DNA of 64,000 bases from Pilaira anomala (lineage: Eukaryota; Mucoromycota; Mucoromycetes; Mucorales; Mucoraceae), in contig JAIXMQ010000022.1 of NCBI GenBank assembly GCA_025716855.1, positions 124,001-188,000 of the forward strand, read 5' to 3'. The position numbers and the translations under genes were made by a program. Of the stretch, positions 17,808-28,937 are shown one piece after another; position 1 is the first letter of the stretch; every line of letters starts with the position of its first letter. The notes beneath the pieces were generated by a model. It made no database searches and was not told the DNA's origin. It was given only the letters and a program-made list of their open reading frames with translations.

Positions 17808-17888
17808 AATCGATATAATAATAAAAAAAGAAGAAAAAAAAAAAAATAACGGAAACGAAAAATGACGTATTTTTATAGTCAAATTGAT

Positions 17889-18620
17889 TTATTTCTTTCC
17901 AAAACTGGAGGCTAAAATAGCCTTTTGCATAAATGGTTTAAATCGTAGATATTGTAACGCTTCTTCTAACGTACACTATAATAACAATTTTTTTTTTTTA
18001 GTATTGATGATCAACATATTGATGTATAGATGACATTTACCCATTTCCTTTGACGAAAATTACTTTCAGGCCATTCATTTAAGATATGTTCTACTTCAAG
18101 TTCAAAAAACCAAACATTTGATTTAGGTTGACCAGATATGTCATAATCCATAAAGCTACCTATTAATCCCTTAAGAGTACCTCTAACACCAGCTGTATAA
18201 AAGTAAAACATTAAGGAGACAAGAAACCAAAAAAAAAAAGGTCTTTGCCTAATAAATAAATTACCTTCTTCGTATGTCTCCCGTTCTGCAGCTTGTTCTT
18301 TTGTTTCATCATCCTCCCATCCCCCTTTAGGCTATATCGAATTGATTACTAAAAATGTTGTATCTATTTTTTTTTTTTTTTTTTTTTTTTTTACTTACAA
18401 GTACCCAAACATCTTGGTGTTTACTACTTGAAATGACCAAGAATTTATTTGTTTTAGGATCAAACGCAACACAACCTGCAACCTTGTTTACAACAAGTTA
18501 GTAAAGAAAAAGAAAAAAGAAAAAAGAAAAGAAAAACTTTACTTGACGAACAAGATCCTTGTCATATACTTGACGATCTCTACCTGTACGAGGCTCAGTT
18601 GGATAGTCTACGTTACCCAT
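17889..18620 (-). CDS. Nudix hydrolase, diphosphoinositol polyphosphate phosphohydrolase type
   Basis: Member of the Aps1/Ddp1 family, which hydrolyses diphosphoinositol polyphosphates and dinucleoside polyphosphates. It starts MGNVDYPTEPRTGRDRQVYD. Five exons give VAGCVAFDPKTNKFLVISSS, then HQDVWVLPKGGWEDDETKEQ and AAERETYEEAGVRG. This is a complete Nudix box (GX5EX7REUXEEXGU) running GGWEDDE...RETYEEAGV, with the PKGGWE lead-in diagnostic of DIPP enzymes. The tail has SNVWFFELEVEHILNEWPES and RQRKW, also family-typical. It ends ILASSFGKK. Substrate choice between inositol pyrophosphates and ApnA cannot be decided from sequence. Confidence 0.9.
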
Positions 18621-18877
18621 AGCAACAAAAAGTTTAAAAAAAGTAGAAAAAAAAAAGAGTATCGCTCTCCCCCGGAAAAAGAAACTAGAACTAGTAATTT
18701 TTCAAATAAAAAAAAAAAAAGAGTATGTTTTATTTCATGCAAAAAAATATGGGGAAAAAGAGTATATGTTGTTTGTAAAGAAAAAAAGAAGAAAGTGCTA
18801 TATAAGTAAAAAAAAAAAAAGGAAGATTGAAAGGAAATAATAATAGTAATAGAAAAAAAAGTATATAAAAATAATAT

Positions 18878-20857
18878 TTAACGACGATCAGTGGAACCCA
18901 TACCACGTTTACCAGAGAACAAATGCTTAGGCATCTTGGTTTGAATTTGTCTATCAGATTCACCACGTTTACCCATAAGTGCACTTGGCTTTTGACCTTG
19001 TTTCTTTTGTTTATCAGCTTCAAGCTTTTGTTTCACGTTACGGAAGCCCAAGTTACTCATTTCTTCAGTAAGTGCTTCATCACGTTCACGTACATCGACA
19101 TCCTTAACAGCTTGATCAGGAAGAGCTTCATTACGAGTACGCTTACGACCAGCAGCAGCAGTACGAGTACGTTCAGCCGCATTAGTAGCATCAATACCCA
19201 TACTTTCAAGGTGTTCGCCCATTTCACTTACAGTACTAAACTTGGCAGCAGCAGTCTTGGGTAAGACAGGTCTAGTTCTACCACGAGCAGCACGATGTGC
19301 TTGTACGATTAACTTTTTACGATCACGAATACCATCAGCAGCTGTACGAAGAATTTCTTCTTCATCATCAAGAATCTCTTCATCTGATTGATAAAATCCT
19401 TCTGCCTCTAAACGTTCTTCTTCTCTTTCTAAAGCCTCTAATTTCTCCGCGATTTCAGGATCAATAAAGTCAGCAACGTTATGACCATCCAAGAATTCAG
19501 GAATCTTATCGTATTTCCATTCATCATCTTCCAACATGTATTGTTTCTTAAGATCGACATTGAATACACCAGCACCACCATTTTCTTCTTCAATATCCTT
19601 TGCAAGCTTACGACGATTAGGATCATTCTTATCGTATTTAACACGAGTCTTGGTTTCAGCAGGAATATGAGGAAGACGTGGTACGTTATCTCTTTGTTGA
19701 GGTCTGGCCAAATGAATCTTATTAATCACATCGTTAATCTTGTTACCCTTCATCTTCATCTCTACACGAGCCGCTAATAACTTATCACAAGCATTATTAC
19801 GAACACTCATCACACCTTCATCGTTATAACAAGACATGGTCAATACAGTCGCATTCTCTTCAGCAGCAATCTCTTCAATCCATTTTCTTTGTTCCTCGGG
19901 AAGATCTTCAGGCTTCACTTGATCGATCTTGTTAATTACCAAAACAATAGGCTTATTAGCAAAAAGAGGTTTAATACTATGGAATAACTTGACTTGATCT
20001 TCAATGCTGTAACCACATTGTTCAGATAAATCCATGAAATACATGATACAAGATCTTAAATGAGCCATAGCAGTGATCGATTGCATTTCAATTGTATTAC
20101 GTTCTTCTAATGGATGATCCAAGATACCAGGAGTATCAATCACTTGCCATCTCATGTACTTGTAATCCATATGACCCACAAAGAGTGACTTGGTAGTAAA
20201 AGCATAAGGTTGAACATCAACTTCAGCACGAGTAATCTTGTTAATGAATGAAGATTTACCAACATTAGGATAACCACAAATCAAGAGAGTACGAGTGTTG
20301 GGATCAATAGAAGGTAAACGAGATAAATGTTGACGGACTTGTTCAAGATAGGCTAAACTATCTTTTTGACGTTTCATAACTGTAGCCATTCTACCTAATG
20401 CAGCCTTCTTCAATTGCTTACAACGGTAAAGTGAATCACCGAATTTCAAGAGACGTACATAATCTTTGGCTACTTGATCAATTAAATGACGAGCAGTATT
20501 GATTTGACCAAGAGCTAACTTGTAATGATCTCTATCATACAATACGTTCATTAAATCAGCATAGAAAGGATGAATATCCTATATTGAAGAAGATGTAAGT
20601 ACTTTTTGATTTTCCTCTCTCTCTGTAGTATTTACCTCTAACTTTGGGAACTCGTCTAAAATATTCTTAAACTTTTCATCAAAGTTCTCTTGAGTGAACT
20701 TGACCTTACGCATATAAAACTGTCTAATACGTCCAATATTATAATTCTTGTGAATAACAGTAGGTGTCTTTCTTTGTGTCTTGGACAAAATAATGTCCAC
20801 AAAGTCCGAGGAAGTTGGAACTGGCTCGATCTTTTTGAAATTGTAAAGTGAAGCCAT
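18878..20857 (-). CDS. NOG1: Nucleolar GTP-binding protein 1 (60S biogenesis GTPase)
   Basis: GTPase of pre-60S ribosome assembly. Two exons (20857-20636 and 20578-18878) give 640 residues, close to Nog1's usual size. The N-terminus [20 protein letters not shown] inserts near the peptide exit tunnel in known structures. G1 is [16 protein letters not shown] (about residues 174-189), G3 is [16 protein letters not shown] (about 221), and G4 is [14 protein letters not shown]. The C-terminal third is acidic then basic ([20 protein letters not shown]; a KR-rich end [11 protein letters not shown]), as in Nog1. The only intron lies between 20635 and 20579. Antisense frames within it are shadows. Confidence 0.97.
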
Positions 20858-21221
20858 ATTGTTTTTTTTTACAAAAAGAAGATCTGTTTAGAAACAAAAT
20901 ATAAAAAAAAAAAACTTTTTTTTCTTTTCTATTTCTTTTACTTCCTCTTACGGACAGTCACAGTATAATTCGACCGTCACCTAGTAAAATATTTTCAGTA
21001 ACCCAGTTACAGATAAGGATATATACTTCTTCATATTTTTTACCATGATACAAATAACCTGTTTCCAGGCAGTTAGTAACCAAGTCTCTATGGAAGATTG
21101 AATGACTTTTTACGTCTTTTTTTCTGAGAAAAAATCAATAACTTATCTCTATTCTTTTATGGAAAAATTAAACCTCACCTACCTCGATTTCCCAAATACC
21201 GGAAACTCGATCATCCCATTA
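20858..21221. promoter_or_regulatory. Upstream region of NOG1, no gene
   Basis: 364 bp between the NOG1 start and the foldback element. It contains T/A runs at 20865-20935 on the 5' UTR side and nothing coding. Confidence 0.4.
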
Positions 21222-22255
21222 TTGATTAGTTTTTTATGCTAAAGGAAAAGGAGGTACTTATCCAAGTTTTTTTTTTAATAGAGAAAAAATTTCAGCCAAT
21301 CAAATCGTCTAAAAAAGTGAAAAAAATTACATTTTTAAGCAAAACCCCCCAGTTCCCGACCTTAACTTTTTTTCAAAAATTACAAATGTGGATATATCTT
21401 TACAGCAAAAAGGTTTTAGACCATAGATTTTTAATGATTTATAATGTATAATTTAAAGCTCTTTCTAATGATATAAAAATAAAAGTAAAATAATTATAGA
21501 TATTGATGGGTATTTATAGAAATTGAAAATGCAGTTTTTGTTAGGGCAAGTATATTTTTCATATCTAAAGTTATGAATCCAAATACACGAAAAAATGCAT
21601 ATTTAAATTCTGCATTGACTGTATATCATGTTGTATATTAGAATGATTGATTTAAGATGACTTTAATTTGACAAGAAAGAAAATTTTGTCCATATCTCGA
21701 TTTTTTTTTCCATTTTAGGGGTAAAAAACGGGGCGTCCATAGGGGGTTGTAGTGTATCTAGTCTACTTTCATAGGGTGTGTAACGTTACACACTGCTTAA
21801 AGTCCTATGGACACCCCGTTTGTTTTTTTCCTTTAAAAATGTAAAGATATTGATAAAATTTTCTTTCTTGTCAAATTAAAGTCATCTTAAATCAATTATT
21901 CTATAAACAATATGATATACAGTCGATGAAGAATTTGAAAGCACATTTTTCTATATGTTTGTATTTATGTGTTTAGATATGATAAATATACTTGTCCTAA
22001 CAAAAACCGTAATTTGAGATTGTCAAAACAACTATTAATTTTTATTATTATATCACTCTAATATTACATCATTAGAAAGAGCGTCAAATTTTAAAGTAGA
22101 GAACATGCAAGAGTTAAGCTTTAAAACGTTTTAATGCCAAGATATATCCACGTTTAAAATCCTTGAAAAAATCCAAAGGTCGGGATAAGCTCTCTTTTGA
22201 TTTTTTTTGATGATTTGAATTTGCCTCCTTTTTCTTTATCAAAAGAACTAATCAA
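21222..22255. repeat. ~1.03 kb foldback element: long imperfect inverted repeat
   Basis: Two arms of about 450-520 bp are diverged reverse complements. The left arm begins TTGATTAGTT (21222) and the right arm ends AACTAATCAA (22255). Matching blocks, left versus reverse-complemented right, include AAAGGAAAAGGAGG / AAAGAAAAAGGAGG, GTGGATATATCTT, CTCTTTCTAATGATRTAA, TTTTTGTTAGGRCAAGTATA, CGACTGTATATCAT-like, ATTGATTTAAGATGACTTTA then ATTTGACAAGAAAGAAAATT, and GGGGYGTCCATAGG near the centre. The spacer (about 21744-21803) contains a perfect 18-bp palindrome, GTGTGTAACGTTACACAC (21776-21793). There is no open frame of note, so it is a non-autonomous foldback/MITE-like repeat. No clear target-site duplication is visible at the ends chosen. 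Confidence 0.85.
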
Positions 22256-22908
22256 GGTCAGTAAGCACGTAGCATAACGTAAGGACTTTGCTACAATAAT
22301 GCAATAGTAATTTTAAAGGGCTTGAATTTTTTCATAGAACAACTGGGTGATTTGGGGAAAAGTGGGTGATGTTTAATAACTCTCTTTTCTTACTGTAGTA
22401 ATAACCATTTATTCCTGTTATACATCCGAGTTGTGTGTAAGAAGGAGCAAGTCATAATTGACCTTCTAATTATTTCCAAATTTATCAAGAGAACGCACAG
22501 AAAGTATAAAAATGATTTTAGTTTTTTAAAAAGTCGCCATAATAGCTCTTACATAAATCAAAATTGGATAGAAAAGCAGAGCTACTTACTGATAATAGTC
22601 TAGTTTCTTCTCACAAATTTGTGTTTCAATTATTACCTCTCTTAATACATCAAAAAGATTGTAACGGCAAATAGTGAAAACCGCGTAATATTTTTTTTTC
22701 CGAACGGACAAAATTTATCATCCGTACTGTAAAACGTATATTTTTTTCACAGGCACTGGATACGTTTTTTTTTTTTTTTTCACATGTGCGTACAAAAAGT
22801 TATGCAAAAAAAATTAAGGTTGTGCAACAGAAATAAATGTAAAAAAAAGAAAGATTTATTAAAATACAAGGGGAATTGATGGAAAGGAGGAGGGAGGTAT
22901 ACATAAAT
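22256..22908. other. Intergenic, no gene seen
   Basis: 650 bp between the foldback element and the glycerol kinase stop. AT-rich with T runs at about 22690 and 22767; no coding or RNA feature recognised. Confidence 0.5.
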
Positions 22909-24678
22909 TTAATTTTCATATTCTTCTTGGACGCCAACGACATCAGCCCATCCAAATGAACGTTTTACTGCTTCTTTCCAACCATGATACATGATATTTC
23001 TCTTTTCATCCGAAATTTTTGATTTGAAAACGGTATTTCCTTCTGTATTTACATCCTGAAGGTCATCTATACTCTTCCATACTCCCATAGCAAGACCAGC
23101 AGCAATAGCAGCACCCAAAGCAGTTGTTTCCCTCATCTGAGGACGATGTACATCAATATTTAATATATCAGATTGAATCTGCATACATATATCTGAATTA
23201 GATACACCACCATCTACTTTAAGTGTTCGAAGAGGATGACCAGCTTCTTTATTCATGGCTTCCAAAATTGCTCTTGATTGATAACAAACAGCTTCCAAAG
23301 TAGCTCGAGCGATATGTTCACGTTTTGTATACTGAGTTAATCCACAAATTGTACCTCTTGCATCATCACGCCAATAAGGAGCAAACAAACCACTAAAGGC
23401 AGTAACAAAATAAACACCAGATGTATCTGATACCTTTTCTGCTAATGTACCGATATCGGCACTTTGTTCGATTATACCCAAGTTATCTCTTAACCATTGG
23501 ATGGATGAACCTGCAACCGCAATCGAACCTTCTAATGCATACATGGGTTTACCGGTTCCTAGTTGATAGCCTACAGTAGTCAATAATCCATTCTTCGAGT
23601 ATACAGGAGATTCACCAGTATTGAAAAGCATGAAACAACCAGTACCATATGTATTTTTAGCTTCTCCTACATTAAAACATTTTTGTCCTACTAATGCACT
23701 TTGTTGATCTCCAAGACAGCCTGAGATGGGCGTATTTTTAAGTGAACCGCTATAGATTTTACCGTAGACACTTGAAGAGGGTACGATTTTTGCTAATCTT
23801 AAACCTTTAAAGCCGAAAAAACTAGAGCAATTACGGTTAGAAAAAATGATAATCGAGATCCCTTTTTTTTTAAAAAAAAAATACTTACTTGATTGCTTTT
23901 TCACTCCATTGTAATGTCTTGATATCCATCAACATGGTTCTACTAGCGTTTGTTACATCAGTCACCAAGACACCACCATTATTTACACCACCTGTAAGAT
24001 TCTATACATTTAAAAACTTATTTAGTGACCAGTTTCATGAATATATAAAAATAATATAACTTACATAAATTAACCAAGTATCGATGGTGCCAAATTGTAA
24101 TCTATTCTCTTCATGTGCTTCCTTTACAGCCGGTTCATGATCCAACATCCATTTTAGTTTTACGGCCGAAAAATAAGTAGTTAAAGGCAATCCACAAACA
24201 GAATGTATAGCATTGACACCTTGTGGGAAACCTTTTTGAGAAGCTAAATCTTGTACAGTATGAGCAGTTCGATTATCGCTCCAGACAATGGCTGGACACA
24301 AGGGCTGCCCCGTTTCACTGTCCCAGGCAATGGTGGTTTCACGTTGGTTTGTGATACCTACACATTGTATACTGGACGCATCATATCCTAACAAGGAAAG
24401 TTTTCTAACAGCGTGTTCAATACATGTATCAACTGAAGCTAATATATCATATGGATCATGTTCTACCCAACTATTTTTTTTTAAAAAAAAAAAGATAAAT
24501 ACATAAAAAACGCATTCTAAGGAGAATCTCTTTTTTTATTATCTTACCCAGGATGTCTGTAGTGTTGTTCAAATTCCATTTGATGATATGTTAACATCTT
24601 TCCTTCCTTGTCAAAAATAACAAATCTGGTAGATGTTGTGCCTTGATCAATAGCACCTATAAATTCTGGCCTAGTCAT
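22909..24678 (-). CDS. GUT1: Glycerol kinase (FGGY family)
   Basis: Phosphorylates glycerol to sn-glycerol 3-phosphate using ATP. It starts [20 protein letters not shown], the classical FGGY phosphate-1 loop DQGTTSTR. Next come [99 protein letters not shown], and the second signature [20 protein letters not shown]. It ends [15 protein letters not shown]. At least four exons are seen; two introns (about 23835-23890 and 24474-24550) contain T(n)A(n) palindromes. Family identity is unambiguous. Confidence 0.97.
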
Positions 24679-25491
24679 TTTATTATTATAATTTGTTTAA
24701 AGTTTTTAGAAAAATAAAGAAAGTAAAAAAAAGTAAAAAAAAAAAATAGCTTGTGAAATATATAAATTTTATTTATTGATGTGTGTAACCTTAAACTATT
24801 TTCAAAAATGTGATCATCATTAAATAATTTAGCATCCACTAAAAAAAAAAAACCAATCAAACAAAGCTTTAGTTTAAATGTGTCAGGAATGATGGGGGGT
24901 TTATTTTAGTCTTTTGCAGAAAATTTTTAATCTAAATTAAGACGAATGGATAAAGTAAACTGATCACAGTGTTCAGTATTTGCCACTTTAGCTGCCAAGT
25001 CTTAATTTATTGAATTATTGATAAATTTATCACATACGATACAATGATTCATCTTGAAGTTACTCTCGATTCCTAAAGGATTTTTTCTTTTCAAAACCTT
25101 CCATGTGTTGCTAGCAGTATATTATTCATGCTATACATGAAACCCAATGACTCATTGGGTCATATATGTAGCTTACACAGAGCAAGGAACTTCTTTAAAG
25201 CAAACCTTGCAACTCTATGGCATAATAATCAATATTTTACATGTAGTTAATTTACCGTACTTTAAAAAAAAAAATCTAGGTAGAAAGCTGACATTGACAT
25301 AAACTTCTATTTCTTAATTGTGGTTACAACCTAAAGAAGGAAGTTTGAAACCAGAATCCCAAGAAGGCAGATAAATTATGTTGCTGACACAAACAGTTCC
25401 AAACACACATGTTCTTTCTGATTAGATCAAAACATTTTCTTTCCCCCCTCTTTTTTTGCAATCGTTAATGTCAATTATGGGAGCAAGAGCT
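24679..25491. promoter_or_regulatory. Upstream region of glycerol kinase; CCAAT/TGACTCA palindrome inside
   Basis: About 0.8 kb with no gene. The first 180 bp are A/T runs likely to be 5' UTR and promoter. A 19-bp near-perfect palindrome at 25142-25160 reads ACCCAATGACTCATTGGGT. It combines two inward CCAAT boxes with a central TGACTCA (Gcn4/AP-1-type bZIP site). Whether it serves glycerol kinase, 460 bp away, is unknown. Confidence 0.4.
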
Positions 25492-25632
25492 TTAGATAAT
25501 TACAGATTTGACTTTCTTCAGTTCAATTCTTAAAGATTTGTCGCCCGAATTTCGAATAGCAACATTCTGGTAGGTCTTATATCCATCGCTTTTCCTCGTG
25601 GCTTTCCCAATGAGATTCACTTGAGATCTGAA
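25492..25632 (-). pseudogene. Short conserved-looking coding fragment, unidentified
   Basis: A 46-residue open stretch ending in TAA reads FRSQVNLIGKATRKSDGYKT then YQNVAIRNSGDKSLRIELKK and VKSVII. Its composition is unlike the AT-rich noise around it. The pattern YQNVAIRNSG...L.I.LKK resembles beta-sandwich carbohydrate-binding or expansin-like modules, but I cannot assign a family. Upstream on the same strand a frame (about 25735-25655) reads FIKPNYNIDLDMERSISTIG and is then stopped, so this looks like the 3' remnant of a decayed gene. Confidence 0.3.
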
Positions 25633-26512
25633 TTATGAAGAATGATTGGGATTCTTTGCTAAAGTCTACCGATAAAACCAATTGTACTTATTGATCTTTC
25701 CATATCCAAATCAATGTTGTAGTTAGGTTTGATAAATTGTTTTTCGATGCTGCTACAAAAAAGTGAAGTTGTTATTTACCGGACAGTTCATAGAAAGAAG
25801 TTGTGTAAGTTTTTTAGGCGGGTATAGGTAAGTTGTTGTTAGTCAAATTAGTAAATGGAGCTCTCTAGATTCTTGAGAGTGTAAATATAATCCTAAAGAA
25901 CTCAATTCAGTGTAGATTATTTCTATATTTCATCGATAACCATATATTTAGTATAAAAGATACCTTTTCTTAATCTGTTTTCTTATCTTGATATCAGATA
26001 ACATTAGGGATAAGAAAAACCAGCCTAGAAGAATAAAGAATCATTTTTGCTTTTAAAAAGGCTGTAAAAAAACATAATAAAGAAAAAGTATCATATTTAT
26101 ATCCATAAAATAAATAAAAAAATATTAATGACCGTAAAATGTGATTCCTATGTGGCTTGAGAGTTGTTTTCTCACACTTCGTATATTTCTATGAAACTAA
26201 AAAAAGGCTCGGTTTTAATGTAGTAATTATGAGTGGAGTACTTGGGAAATAGTCTATTTAATCTTTGCTCTTGTATATCTTTTCTATAAATCATTCGTTG
26301 AGCGAGTTGTAACGGAATAAATTATTTTCTTTTCTGAAAAACGGAATTACAATTAATTACCATTAAACAGGATAAACGTAAATAAAGATACATATATAAA
26401 CCGAAAATACACTTATCAAGCAAAAAAAAAAAAATGGTTTGTAGTCCCCCCATTATAACATTTTTTGAAGTCCGTAGTTAAAGATGTAAAAGTGACAAAA
26501 TGACGATTTATT
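25633..26512. other. Intergenic, no intact gene seen
   Basis: AT-rich 0.9 kb downstream of the zinc transporter stop. Apart from possible remnants of the fragment ending at 25492, nothing was recognised. Confidence 0.4.
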
Positions 26513-27986
26513 TTAGGTTCTACATAATTCGGGATTACAATGACTTGTAAACGCAGTATTGTCAGATTCTATTTGTAGCGTAGAATGGTGTACACCATAT
26601 AAGTCACACACGATGTGTTGTCCCTTGGATAATATTTCATCATAATTGGCATTTGAATTACTATCAATCTTGATATGAGCAGTTAATGAATATTTGCCAG
26701 GAGATAATGTCCAGACATGTAAATCATGTACAGCAAGCACACCAGGTACATTCATTAATGATTTCTCAATTAAGTCCGGATGGATATTTCCTGGCACGCC
26801 TTCCATCAAGACAGCTAATGAGTCCTTAACAAGATGGTAGGTTGTGTATAAAACAAGAATTGAAAAGAAAAAGGTACACAATGGGTCCACAATAGTGTAA
26901 GTAGGTTGAAAGATGAGGATAATAGATGAAATCAATACACCTTTTTTTTTTGAAAAAAAAAACGATTAATAATGAGTCCAATTGTTTACTAAAATAACTC
27001 TCTTTTTTTTCTTCTTACCAACAGAGGCTAAAAGATCGCCTAGAACATGAAGCGCAGCAGCTCTTAGGTTGATATTAGTTTCCTATAAAAAGAATGGGGT
27101 CTAAGTAAAAGCGATATAAAAAAAAAGTCCGAATAATTTTTGTTACCTTATGAGGAACAGATTCTGTCGTTGCATTATTCTCATCCACTGTTGGAGTTTC
27201 CACATCATGAGAATGTCCATGATGATGTCCACCTAATACGTACGCTAACCTATATTTATGTTGTCAGATCCATAACTCGAAATATTTAATGGATAGTTTA
27301 CTTACACTAAATTGACAGCAACACCAATGGAAGCAGTAATGCACATCTAATAAAAAAAATATGATTAGAATTTTTTTTAAAATATATGTAGTACAGATTA
27401 GACTTTACTAATTTTGCATTGATCTCTTGCGGATTCTTTACACGTTGAATGGCTTCATGTACAAGAAAACCTGTAAGAACCCAAATAGTTAAAACCGATA
27501 TCAATGCAGCAATCACTTCTGCTCGATGAAACCCAAAACTATGTCCTGTTTTTTTTTAAAAAAAAACATTTAGTAACCGCTTTTTTTTTCTCGAAAATTT
27601 TCTTTTTTTTTTGTGTATTGATTTACTCTTGGTAGGTGGTTTCTCTGCCAAAAAAATCGCAGCTAAAGCAACAATAAAACTAGCAACATCAGATAATAAA
27701 TGAAACGCGTCGGACATCAAAGCTATTTAAACATGTCAGTATGCATCATGCTATGTACAAGTGTCTATAAGATTTTACCTAAAGAATTTGCAAAATAACC
27801 TGCTATTAATTCAGTGACGAAGAAACAACAAGCTAAAGTTACAGCAAACCATAACTTTCGTTTTGTGGATTTTTCAGCTGCACGGTCCTTTGAAGTAAGG
27901 TTGGAACAGTTTTTGTATGTGTAGGAAACAACTGAACCATTTGGTAAAGATACACCAAGAAGTGGCTCACTTTCTGAAGTGCTCAT
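26513..27986 (-). CDS. Cation diffusion facilitator (Zrc1/Cot1/ZnT-type zinc transporter)
   Basis: Proton-coupled Zn2+ (or Co2+) exporter, likely in the vacuolar or another endomembrane. It starts [22 protein letters not shown]1-TM2 include [20 protein letters not shown] and [20 protein letters not shown], with the HxxxD metal site. Next is [21 protein letters not shown] His-rich loop [12 protein letters not shown] lies between TM4 and TM5. The second HxxxD is in [20 protein letters not shown]. The C-terminal cytosolic domain reads [20 protein letters not shown]. Five or more exons are seen. The dileucine-like EPLLG near the N-terminus could sort it to the vacuole (inference). It diverges from bL34m across 486 bp. 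Confidence 0.93.
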
Positions 27987-28472
27987 ATAAAAATTATTTT
28001 TCGGAAAGAAAAAAAAAAGAGAGAGAGAAAAAGAGAGAAAAAAAAAGAATGAGAGAACCCGAAAAATAGAGAGAGGAGGGTTTATATGCTATTTTGGGTA
28101 TATATATACCTAGCCAATGAAGATTGTTTATTGTTTCGTAAAACAATAGGCATGAATTAAACAAGATGAAAAAATTTCTTCTTTGATTTTTAGGTTCAAA
28201 AACAACATTGAAACGGTAACAGTTGCTATTAAAAACAAACACTTATAGAAATTTTTGACGTTGATTTGTTCGTACTTTGTAAGAGGCCATCAATAATTTC
28301 TAGTGTAAAGCGTCCTTTCTTTTTTAGTATAGAGTAAGCCAATCAAAGAGATGTATCAAGTGACTTCTTTAAAAAGAGTTCATTAATTTTGATCCCCCCT
28401 CGCGCCATTTAGCAAGGGCAGGGGAATAATAAGAAAAAGAAAAGCCTTTTTTTTTTTATTACAGTACATACA

Positions 28473-28831
28473 ATGTTCCAACAATTATGGTCAACAGCTT
28501 CAGCTAGATTGGGTGCTGTTTCAGCTGCACGTCCTACTATGCTTACTCAAAGTTCTAGCATTTTATCCGCCAGGTAAAAAGAGGTTTTTTTTTTTCGACT
28601 TTTGACATTTGGACTAAAAAACATAATATTAGTATGGGTGCCTTCCGTAACCCTCTTAGTGGTTTGAACACAGCGCTCCAAATGCGTTTCGTTACTTATG
28701 GTAACACTTATCAACCCTCTCAACTTGTTCGTAAGAGAAGACATGGATTTTTAGGACGTTTAGCTACCAAGACCGGTCGTCGTGTTATTATCAGACGTCG
28801 TATGAAGGGCAGAAAATTTTTATCTCATTAA
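28473..28831 (+). CDS. Mitochondrial large-subunit ribosomal protein bL34m
   Basis: Two exons (28473-28573 and 28633-28831) give a 99-residue protein. The N-terminal half is a mitochondrial presequence ([20 protein letters not shown]). The C-terminal 45 residues hold the full bL34 signature: [20 protein letters not shown] then [21 protein letters not shown]. Its end lies 106 bp from the convergent Dus gene. Yeast calls this family Mrpl34/Mrx14. The small internal open frame starting at 28634 is just exon 2. Confidence 0.95.
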
Positions 28832-28937
28832 ATGCACTCACTCACTTTTACAACAAATCACGCACGCAACATAACCTCACACACCATATTTTGTACATTC
28901 CCTAATTTTTTTTTATGATTAAAATATTTATAGAAAA

